The notes beneath the pieces were generated by a model, which worked only from the letters and a program-made list of their open reading frames with translations, did no database searches and was not told the origin of the DNA. A stretch of DNA of 64,000 bases from Candidatus Protoclostridium gallicola (lineage in GTDB: Bacteria; Bacillota; Clostridia; Christensenellales; Pumilibacteraceae), in NCBI GenBank assembly GCA_904387375.1, contig CAJFLE010000008.1, forward strand, positions 62,001 to 126,000, given 5' to 3'. Positions 57,074-64,000 of this stretch are shown here, piece after piece; the first letter of the stretch is position 1; the number at the start of each line of letters is the position of its first letter. The position numbers and the translations under genes are program-made.

Positions 57074-60052
57074 TTATGCGTGCCCGCCGGCGTTCTTTCG
57101 CTTTCTGATCAGACTGAGCGCAAGCATGGCGACGGAGCCTGCGGTGAGCACTCCGAACACTATGAGCACCGCGATCAGCACGATCTCCCACCATGCCATG
57201 AGCGGCACGATGATGGTGGTGCTGGACATGCCGTTCATCGCCGCGCTGTAATTCGCGGTCACGTACATGATCCTGTGCACCGATTCGCGCATGAGGTTTT
57301 CTATCGTGGCGTTGCCGCGGTACTGCTCGAAGCTGTGGTCGTTGCCGGAGCTGAGCCATGCATCTGTGCCCGCGAGCATGCCGTCGAGCGTCGTCATATA
57401 CGTTGCGCCGTTGGAGTCCGCCATATCCGTAAGGACGAAGCCGTCGAAGCCGAACTCGACGCGGAGGATATCGATGAGCGCCTTCTCCGCGCTCGCCCAC
57501 TTGGCGCCCGCGCGGTTGAACGCGGTCATGACCGCGTGCGAGTTTCCTCTGGAAGGAGACACCGCGTACTTCCACGGTTTCAGATATATCTCCCTCGCAC
57601 TCTGCTCGTTAAGCCATATACCGATACCGTTGCGGTTGATCTCCTGCTCGTTGAAGACGTAATGCTTGGGGAACGTGATGACGCCGTAGCTCTGCAGCGT
57701 TTCTATCTCCACCTGAGCCGCCATACCCGAGAGATAGGGATCCTCGGAGAAGTATTCGTGATTGCGGCCGCCGTGAGGCAGACGGTGGATATTGAGACCG
57801 GGCGCGTACATACCGGTATATTTGAGGAAGTTCTCGTCCTCGTACACCGCCTCGTTGGCTATCGCCTTGGCCACGCCCGCAATCATTTCGGGATTGAAGG
57901 TGGCCGCCCATATTCCCTGGCAGGGGAAGCGGGTGTACATCTTGTTCTGATAAATATTGCTTTCCTTGCAGTACGTAGGACCGTCCTGCTCGCGCGTGCG
58001 GGGCTTGGCGACGCTGACTATTTCCGCTGTGTTGCATATCGCGGTGGTCAGCAGCGTGTTGACCTCGTCGAACGACATCTGATCTATGAGCGTTTTCCAC
58101 TGCGGATCGTCGTATTCCTTGCCGATCATCATGGCGAGGGTCAGACCGCTTGCCACGCCGTACGTGGGCAGCGTGCCCTGCGACTCCACCGTGTCGATAT
58201 CCACGTTCTGCAAATCTTCTATAAGCGTGTCGTTAAGGTTGAGATTGGCTGCGGATACGGGCCAGGTGTCCACCCAGTTGCTTCTGGAAACGTAGGTCAC
58301 GTAGTTGTCGCCTATGCCGTCGTACCGCATGATGTCCATCTGTCCCAGCCTGTTGGTGATTTCGGTTTCCTCATCGCCTTCGCGGGATACCGAATAGGTC
58401 TCCGTATCCCTCTCCGTCACGGTGATGAAGTCGTCGCCCGTTTTCACGAGAGAAGCGTTGCCCGCCGCGGTCATGCCCGTCGAATAGCCCTTGGCTGCCA
58501 GGATGTTGTTCGCAGCGTCGTGCGCGTCGTATGCCGCGGTGATGTAGTAGTCGCCCGAGTCGAGTATGTACGTTCCCGCGCCGTATACGTCGTATGACGT
58601 GAGGTTCTCTTTCTCCACGCTGATGGTAAGCGTTTCGGAAGCGCCGCCCGTAAGTTCTGCCGTCTTGCCGTAGCCGACGAGTTCGACCGCGGGCACTTCC
58701 ATCATATACTGCCGGGCGTAAGCGGTGTACGGCTTCTGCACGTAAATCTGCACCGTTTCCTTGCCCGGCACGCTGCCGGTGTTGGTGACATTCACCGAGA
58801 CGTCGAACGTCCTGCCGTCCTCGTTCTCGCTGACTGAAAAGTCGCTGTAAGCGAAGGTCGTGTACGACTTGCCGTAGCCGAACGGATACGCCACGACGTC
58901 GTCGTAGACGTACGGGCCGACGCCGGCGCTGGCTTCCACGACGTCAGTATACCTCGTTTCATAATAACGGTAGCCGACGTAGATGCCTTCGACGTATACG
59001 CCGTAGTTGCGGTTGGTTCCGTTAAGTTCGTCGCTGTCCCAGCGGCGGGAGAAGCTCTTATATTCGTTGTACGACAGCGACGCCATCGCCGGGGACGAGA
59101 AGTTGTCTTTGACGAGCGTGTCGGTCATTCTGCCGGAGGGGTTGACGTCGCCGACGAGCGCTTCCGCCACGGCGTGTATTCCCGACATGCCGGTGTTGCC
59201 TATCCACATCATGGCGTCGACCGTGATCGCGGGATCGTCGAGGAAATCGAGCTGGAGATGCACCGCTGAGTTAAGAAGTACTATGATCTTGCCGAACGTC
59301 CCGTTGGCGCGCAGCCTCGAAAGCTGCGTCAGCAGTTCCCTTTCGTTCGCGTCCAGCGTAAGGTAGTCGCCCGTCGGAGTGTCCGAGTGCGTCGTATTCG
59401 CGTCGCTGCCTTCCGTGGAGTCGCGGGTCAGCACGACGATCGCCGCGTCGCCGTACGAGGCGAACGAGCTTTCTACCGCGCTGTACAGGCTCCAGGGCGC
59501 TTCGTTGACGTAATACGTCTGCAATCCCGTTTCGCTGCTGAGATTTTTGGTGCCGCCGTAGCTGCTTGCGGGCCCGGTCGTATAGAAATCCCACAGCGTG
59601 TCGTTGACGTCTATCGAGCCTCCCTCGAGCCCTTCGAGAGCTTCTTTCAGCGTCGGGAAATCGGTCTTGTCGCCGGGATTGCGCATACCCTGCGAACTGC
59701 AGTTGATGTAAGCCGAGCCGGTGCCGAACAGGCTGACTTTGGAGTCTTTCGCCATGGGCAGCGCGTTGTTGTCGTTTTTCAGCAGCACGAGCCCTTCGGC
59801 TTCCACCTGCTTGCTTGCCTCGAAGGCATAATCCCTTATGGAGTCTATCGTCTTATAGTCGGACTTGAAATATTCCGTATCCTCGGTGCCGTCGCCCGTT
59901 TCCACCGTTTTGAACGTCTGAATGCCGAACGTCACGTTGATGATGGGCGCGTAGGCGTACGCGACGCCGGTGCCTATTATGAACACGATGAGCAGCGAGG
60001 CGAGCACGGTGGCAAGCACGGTCCAGAGGCGGGTTGAGAACAGTTTATTCAT
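57074..60052 (-). CDS. Membrane-anchored glycoside hydrolase family 3, inverted domain order
   Basis: 992 residues from the ATG at 60052, which overlaps the preceding stop by 4 nt. N-terminal helix (TVLATVLASLLIVFIIGTGV), then EAEGLVLLKNDNNALPMAKD, SGRMTDTLVKDNF, YPFGYGKSYTTFAYSDF, an Fn3-like part and the barrel (GMYAPGLNIHRLPHGGRNHE, FPKHYVFNEQEINRNG). Nucleophile context GFVLTDMADSNG. C-terminal helix (WWEIVLIAVLIVFGVLTAGS) and KRKN tail. NIHRLPHGGRN differs from the RSPFGGRN of the other copies, so its substrate pocket may differ. Confidence 0.9.
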   Translation of the reverse strand: MNKLFSTRLWTVLATVLASLLIVFIIGTGVAYAYAPIINVTFGIQTFKTVETGDGTEDTEYFKSDYKTIDSIRDYAFEASKQVEAEGLVLLKNDNNALPMAKDSKVSLFGTGSAYINCSSQGMRNPGDKTDFPTLKEALEGLEGGSIDVNDTLWDFYTTGPASSYGGTKNLSSETGLQTYYVNEAPWSLYSAVESSFASYGDAAIVVLTRDSTEGSDANTTHSDTPTGDYLTLDANERELLTQLSRLRANGTFGKIIVLLNSAVHLQLDFLDDPAITVDAMMWIGNTGMSGIHAVAEALVGDVNPSGRMTDTLVKDNFSSPAMASLSYNEYKSFSRRWDSDELNGTNRNYGVYVEGIYVGYRYYETRYTDVVEASAGVGPYVYDDVVAYPFGYGKSYTTFAYSDFSVSENEDGRTFDVSVNVTNTGSVPGKETVQIYVQKPYTAYARQYMMEVPAVELVGYGKTAELTGGASETLTISVEKENLTSYDVYGAGTYILDSGDYYITAAYDAHDAANNILAAKGYSTGMTAAGNASLVKTGDDFITVTERDTETYSVSREGDEETEITNRLGQMDIMRYDGIGDNYVTYVSRSNWVDTWPVSAANLNLNDTLIEDLQNVDIDTVESQGTLPTYGVASGLTLAMMIGKEYDDPQWKTLIDQMSFDEVNTLLTTAICNTAEIVSVAKPRTREQDGPTYCKESNIYQNKMYTRFPCQGIWAATFNPEMIAGVAKAIANEAVYEDENFLKYTGMYAPGLNIHRLPHGGRNHEYFSEDPYLSGMAAQVEIETLQSYGVITFPKHYVFNEQEINRNGIGIWLNEQSAREIYLKPWKYAVSPSRGNSHAVMTAFNRAGAKWASAEKALIDILRVEFGFDGFVLTDMADSNGATYMTTLDGMLAGTDAWLSSGNDHSFEQYRGNATIENLMRESVHRIMYVTANYSAAMNGMSSTTIIVPLMAWWEIVLIAVLIVFGVLTAGSVAMLALSLIRKRKNAGGHA

Positions 60053-60492
60053 ACGTTTGCCGTTTCCTCCTTTTTGCGTCTGCGGCCGCCCTGACCGTAT
60101 TTCGTCATTATGCCCGCAGCCAGCGAGCACGCCATCGCCAGCGCGGCGAAGATCACTATCACGAAGAATTCGACCGGGAAGCTGGATCCGTCGACGTTAT
60201 AGGCGAGGTTGGCGATCAGATTGATGTTGACGATGAATACGCTGACGAGCGCGTATAAGTATGCGAGGTATTGCGCGAGCAGCACCAGTTTGAAAGTCTT
60301 TACGAGAGAGAACACGCCCATGACCATGCCCAGCACGAGCGGCACTATGACCGTCGGCGAATGTGTGGTCACGAAGTTGTTGGTGCCTGCGGCGAGGTAC
60401 ACTATGAAAGCGACCAGGCCGCAGATCACCGACGCGGCGGCGATGAAGTACGCCACGCTTCGCTCTTTGAGAAATCCGATGATTTTGTTCAT
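60049..60492 (-). CDS. Four-helix membrane protein of unknown function
   Basis: 147 residues, four membrane helices (AYFIAAASVICGLVAFIVYL, TVIVPLVLGMVMGVFSLV, YLAYLYALVSVFIVNINLIA, FFVIVIFAALAMACSLAAGI) and a basic C-terminus (GRRRKKEETANV). Present in module B only, between the lipoprotein and a GH3 gene, with an ATGA overlap to the GH3. It may support assembly or transport of the GH3 products; no family recognised. Confidence 0.7.
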   Translation of the reverse strand: MNKIIGFLKERSVAYFIAAASVICGLVAFIVYLAAGTNNFVTTHSPTVIVPLVLGMVMGVFSLVKTFKLVLLAQYLAYLYALVSVFIVNINLIANLAYNVDGSSFPVEFFVIVIFAALAMACSLAAGIMTKYGQGGRRRKKEETANV

Positions 60493-60504
60493 TCCGTCAT
60501 CTCC

Positions 60505-62556
60505 TTAATTGTTGCCCAGCGGGCAGTACGCGTGGTCGCGGTTGGTATCGAAGTCGCCTTCGAATTCGATCGCGTAGTCCACGTCCGCCATCGTCTGACC
60601 TGCATTCTCGGGATGACATTCCTCCCAGGCGAGCGTCGAGGACGAGTATATGGTCAGGCAGTCGATCAGCGGCGTTTCGGCATGGTAAGTACCGCCGTGT
60701 TCATAGTTATTCGTGGTGAGCAGCTGTATGGTATTGGGGCCTGCTTTGAGATTGAGCGATACGGTCATGACGTAGTTGACCAGCGGACGCTTTTCGAGTT
60801 CCGCCCACTCGTCGCCCTGAGGCATGCAGAGGTGGCCGTATTCGAGCCGCTCGCCGTTGACGAGCACCTGCCAGTCGGTATCATCGAGCTCGTAATCGAA
60901 GCCGTCGGGCGACATTCTGATGACGAGCACCGCGTCGTCGACCGCGACGGACGAATTGATCTCGAATTCCAGCGACGCGCCGTTATACAGCATGGACCAT
61001 ATCATCGCTCCGTTGCTGATCTTCATATCCGCCGCATTCTCGAATCTCTCGGAATGAACAACGAGATCGTCCGGGGTTGCTTCTCCGTCGTTGGACCAGC
61101 CGTGATATCTCTTACCCGTGAGATCGGTGTATTCCGCCTCGAAGTTATAGCCCTTGAGCCACTTTGCGTAGAGATTTGTCGAGCCGGTCACGAAGTTGCG
61201 GCTGAAGTTCCACAGATCGCCGTCGGGAGAGCCAGTCGCCCAGCCTGCGAAGTAGTATCCCGCGCGCGTCGGTTCCTCGGGCGCCGTCAGTCGCATACCC
61301 TGAGTCGCGCTGTTGTCGGTGTAATATACGGATCCGGAGCCGTCGTTCAGATAATAGGTTATCACGATCTCGCCGCTCGAGGGAGCGTCCCAGCGGGCGT
61401 AGAGCGTGAAGTCGCCGGTGACGGGAGCGTCGAAGTCGTATGCGGTCGTGCACGCTGCGTCGGTGTACCAGCCCACGAACACGTTATTGCCGTTGGCCGG
61501 CGGCGTGACGTCGGGCATTTCCACCGCGGAGCCGTATTCCACTCCGTCTGCGGTAAACGGCGTCGAGCCCGCGAAGTTCCAGTCGAACGTGACCGTATAC
61601 TCCTCGATGACCCAGCCGGCGAACAGCGTCATGTTGTTCGTGACTATGTCCGTAGCAAAGTCGAATTCCTGCGTGCAGTTCATGTCGCGGTACCAGCCTC
61701 CGAAGGTGTAACCGGTACGCGTGGGCTCGGCAGGAGCCGTCATCGTCTCACCCACAGACGCTTTCGCCGTTACAGGCTCGGGCGCGCCGGTATAGTTGTA
61801 GTTATACGTTATGGTGGCGTTGACGAGATCCCAGCCCGCGTATAGAATGAGGTCGCCGGTGACGACGGTGTCGAAATCGTACAGCACGGTGGCCTGAACG
61901 TCGGTATACCAACCGGTAAACTCATAGTCCTCGCGCGTCGGATCGGTAGGCTCGGTCACGAGCTGACCTATTTCCGCCGTGTCGGTTTCGGTAAGGCCGT
62001 CATAGCCGAGATTGAACGTTATCGTCGCTTCGGTCTGCTGCCACTTCGCATACAGCTGCAGGTTGCCCGTGACCGCCGCGCTGAAGTCGTATTCCGTCGT
62101 CAGTCCCTGATCGGTATACCAGCCGACGAATACGTAGCCGTCGCGCGTCGGGGCCGTCGGTTCGGCGAGGGGCTGTCCCACCTGCGCCGTGCCCGTCTGC
62201 GTTTCGGTGCCGTAGAGATAATACGTCACCGTCGCGGTGGACTGCACCCATTTGGCGCGGAGCGTTATGTCCGACGTGACGGGCGTATCGAAGGAATATT
62301 CGTTCATGAACACCGCGTCGGTGTACCAGCCGTCGAACACGTAGCCGTCGCGCGTCGGATCCGCCGGGCGCGCCACCGTTTCCCCGCTCGCCACCTCGAC
62401 GGCGGCGATCTGCTTATCCGCGGGGGCGTTGTAGCTGAGGTTGAACGTTACTCTGTAAGTATCGCCGCCGCCCGTTTCCGGTCCGCAGGCGCCAAAAAGG
62501 CCTATCGCGGAGATCAGACACACGAGCACGACGATGAGTTTGGAAATTTTTCTCAT
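60505..62556 (-). CDS. Lipoprotein with six InlB-type repeats and a CBM-like domain
   Basis: 683 residues from the ATG at 62556 (GGGAGA upstream). Lipobox LFGACGPETGGG. Six repeats of about 70 residues, each with GYxFxGWYTD and ending in KW, GW or RW, then a C-terminal domain (YNFEAEYTDLTGKRYHGWSN, GASLEFEINSS, TPLIDCLTIYSS) resembling a CBM6/35-type beta-sandwich. Same architecture as the module A lipoprotein but with twice as many repeats, which would lengthen the stalk that presents the binding domain. Confidence 0.8.
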   Translation of the reverse strand: MRKISKLIVVLVCLISAIGLFGACGPETGGGDTYRVTFNLSYNAPADKQIAAVEVASGETVARPADPTRDGYVFDGWYTDAVFMNEYSFDTPVTSDITLRAKWVQSTATVTYYLYGTETQTGTAQVGQPLAEPTAPTRDGYVFVGWYTDQGLTTEYDFSAAVTGNLQLYAKWQQTEATITFNLGYDGLTETDTAEIGQLVTEPTDPTREDYEFTGWYTDVQATVLYDFDTVVTGDLILYAGWDLVNATITYNYNYTGAPEPVTAKASVGETMTAPAEPTRTGYTFGGWYRDMNCTQEFDFATDIVTNNMTLFAGWVIEEYTVTFDWNFAGSTPFTADGVEYGSAVEMPDVTPPANGNNVFVGWYTDAACTTAYDFDAPVTGDFTLYARWDAPSSGEIVITYYLNDGSGSVYYTDNSATQGMRLTAPEEPTRAGYYFAGWATGSPDGDLWNFSRNFVTGSTNLYAKWLKGYNFEAEYTDLTGKRYHGWSNDGEATPDDLVVHSERFENAADMKISNGAMIWSMLYNGASLEFEINSSVAVDDAVLVIRMSPDGFDYELDDTDWQVLVNGERLEYGHLCMPQGDEWAELEKRPLVNYVMTVSLNLKAGPNTIQLLTTNNYEHGGTYHAETPLIDCLTIYSSSTLAWEECHPENAGQTMADVDYAIEFEGDFDTNRDHAYCPLGNN

Positions 62557-62627
62557 AAAACATCTCCCTTTTGCTTGGTTTTCGGGCGGGATTGCGGAGC
62601 TGTCCCCGCGCTCCCGCAAGGCGTCCC

Positions 62628-62655
62628 GCCGGCCGCGGCCTGCGCCGCAGCCGGC
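62628..62655 (-). other. Intercistronic hairpin, module B (GH3-Ig/lipoprotein)
   Basis: A 12-bp G+C-only stem on the RNA (62628-62639 with 62644-62655, one G-U) with a 4-nt loop, at the same place as the module A hairpin at 40276-40311. Confidence 0.6.
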
Positions 62656-62683
62656 AGAACGAATCATGAGGGGCAAAATCGGA

Positions 62684-64000
62684 TTATTTCTGTCCTTTCT
62701 TTATTCTGATTGCGACGAACAGTGCCGCGCAGAGTGCGAGTATGCCCGCGACTACGGATACCGTTCCGGCGATGTTGCCGCCGCAGCCGCCTTCACCGGT
62801 CGTGCCGGGTTCGCCCTGAGGACCCTGGGGACCGGTTGCGCCCGTTTCGCCCTTAGGGCCTGCGGGTCCGGTTATGTCTTCGAGCGCGACGAGGTTGTTC
62901 CACTCGGTGTCGCCTTCATAGCGCCACTGTATATGAGTATCGGTAACATGAAGTTCGATCTCTCTGCCGTCCGCGCCAGCGGGGCCGGAAGACGTGGGCA
63001 GAGCCACCGTAGCCTGATAACCGTTCTCGTACGTCACGACGACGTCGGTGCCGGATACCGCGACGCTCGTCACTCCGCCTTCGGGTGCGGAAGCCGTGCC
63101 GCCGATAACGATCTCGATCGTGTCGGTGTACGTTGCTGTGCGGGTGGTCGCGGTCAGCGTCACGGTGTACGTGCCCGGAGTAATCGGCGTGCCGGTTATA
63201 TCGCCCACCGAGGAGATGGACAGTCCGGAAGGCAGTCCTTCCGCGGTGATCTCGGCGTCTTCGTCCTCGAAAAGAACCACGGAAGCGAATGCCGTGCCTG
63301 CGGTGCCGTTTGTGAGAGATACGGTAAATCCGCTTGCGACGGAGATCGTCACTTCTTTCTCGTTCTCCACCCAGCCGTCGGCCATGGCGGTGACGGTCAC
63401 GGTGTAGTCGCCAGCCGTCAGCGGCGTGCCGGTCAGCGCGCCGTCGGAGGACATCGTTACGCCCTCGGGCAGCTCGCCTTCGGTCACTGAGTAGTTGACG
63501 TACTCGGCGCCTGTAATGCCGTCCTTGACAGCCACGGTGGCATTGCTTGCGGCAACGCCCTGCGTGAGTGCGATTTCGGCAGCGGCATCCGTCCAGCCGG
63601 ACGCGTCGACGCCGTTCTTGTTCATCTGCGTCTTGGAATGCATGTTGATGAAGATAGTCGCGTTCTTACGGGCAAGATACCACTGCAGATCGCCGATCTC
63701 TTCGATGCTGAGCATATTGCCGGAGGCTGGCTCCATCTTATCCGCCATCGAGTAAACGACGGTGCTCGTTTCGTCATCCCAAGTTCCGGAGAAGCCTTTG
63801 CCGCTGGACGTATCCATGTTGTCGTTGCCGACGCGGCCCATGAGGTCGCCGGGGGTGTAACGTCCGACCATCATATGGTTATCCGTCGTATACGACATAT
63901 CGGTCGCGCCCCACTCGCCTCTCATCAGCCCGGTAACGAAGTTATAGTTGATACCGTTATACATCGTGCCGATGTTGGCGTAGGAACCCATGAAGTAATT
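62684..64000 (-). CDS. GH3 protein with Ig-like domains, collagen-like stretch and GGCGG/membrane anchor (partial)
   Basis: The C-terminal 438 codons; the frame stays open to the window edge. It starts within a GH3 barrel (YNFVTGLMRGEWGATDMSYT, with a TTD resembling the nucleophile site), followed by Ig-like repeats (GELPEGVTMSSDGALTGTP, GLPSGLSISSVGDITGTP), an IELHVTDTHIQWRYEGDTEW block like the repeat in the module A protein, eight Gly-X-Y triplets (GPAGPKGETGATGPQGPQG), then GEGGCGGNIAGTVS, a membrane helix and a KKGQK tail. Paralog of the 40366-44457 gene and first gene of module B. Confidence 0.85.
   Translation of the reverse strand, partial: NYFMGSYANIGTMYNGINYNFVTGLMRGEWGATDMSYTTDNHMMVGRYTPGDLMGRVGNDNMDTSSGKGFSGTWDDETSTVVYSMADKMEPASGNMLSIEEIGDLQWYLARKNATIFINMHSKTQMNKNGVDASGWTDAAAEIALTQGVAASNATVAVKDGITGAEYVNYSVTEGELPEGVTMSSDGALTGTPLTAGDYTVTVTAMADGWVENEKEVTISVASGFTVSLTNGTAGTAFASVVLFEDEDAEITAEGLPSGLSISSVGDITGTPITPGTYTVTLTATTRTATYTDTIEIVIGGTASAPEGGVTSVAVSGTDVVVTYENGYQATVALPTSSGPAGADGREIELHVTDTHIQWRYEGDTEWNNLVALEDITGPAGPKGETGATGPQGPQGEPGTTGEGGCGGNIAGTVSVVAGILALCAALFVAIRIKKGQK

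Noticed and set aside
60505..62556. Repeated ~210-bp DNA units
   Set aside because: They are diverged protein repeats of the InlB type, not a DNA tandem repeat or mobile element.
62780..62875. Short tandem repeats suggestive of a CRISPR or minisatellite
   Set aside because: They encode Gly-X-Y collagen-like triplets in the GH3-Ig tail; there are no constant repeats with spacers.

Overview
The window looks like chromosomal DNA of a moderately high-GC Bacillota (Clostridia-type) bacterium, probably a gut anaerobe. Evidence: GGAGG ribosome binding sites, TTGACA/TATAAT promoters with 17-bp spacers, many lipoproteins and no outer-membrane genes, a BceRS/BceAB-like module, a preQ1-I riboswitch before queT, DUF1540 and LytTR regulators, and InlB-type repeat proteins. 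A family-level assignment cannot be made from sequence alone.

Layout. 1-3.4 kb: hexuronate use (start of uxuA, a GPH-type transporter, a divergent AraC regulator) with a duplicated candidate operator. 3.4-13.1 kb: housekeeping and envelope genes (DUF1540, transglutaminase lipoprotein, ProB-like kinase, panE, Wzz-like protein, dut-tpiA, cardiolipin synthase). 13.2-17.7 kb: two-component system plus ABC transporter resembling peptide-antibiotic detoxification modules. 17.8-27.6 kb: APH-like kinase, a membrane protein behind an ABC-permease remnant, a candidate small RNA, Nudix, queT with riboswitch, small surface and membrane proteins, purF, serS and tRNA-Arg(CCG). 27.6-29.3 kb: a very AT-rich single-gene insertion (zinc ribbon plus nuclease-like domain) flanked by an 18-bp repeat of the tRNA-Arg 3' end; it abuts a truncated sensor kinase whose LytTR regulator is intact. 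30.5-35.2 kb: arabinose genes (araA and an araB-araD gene fusion) with a divergent AraC regulator. 35.3-35.9 kb: tRNA-Thr and a RhuM-family remnant.

35.9-64 kb is the most interesting part. Two paralogous modules (35.9-44.5 and 54.1-64+ kb) each encode large membrane-anchored glycoside hydrolase family 3 enzymes with inverted domain order, plus a lipoprotein made of InlB-type repeats and a C-terminal carbohydrate-binding-like domain. Between them is one tight operon: small membrane protein, MBOAT acyltransferase, acyl-activating (ANL) ligase, two SGNH-type surface proteins with leucine-rich or InlB-type repeats, sensor kinase and LytTR response regulator. A reasonable model is a surface glycan system: glycans are bound and trimmed by tethered GH3 enzymes, a cell-surface or captured glycan is O-acylated, and a dedicated two-component system controls it.

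Several genes (panE, Nudix, LRR lipoprotein, a 87-aa protein) have promoters whose predicted start site falls on or beside the start codon, so leaderless mRNAs appear common here.
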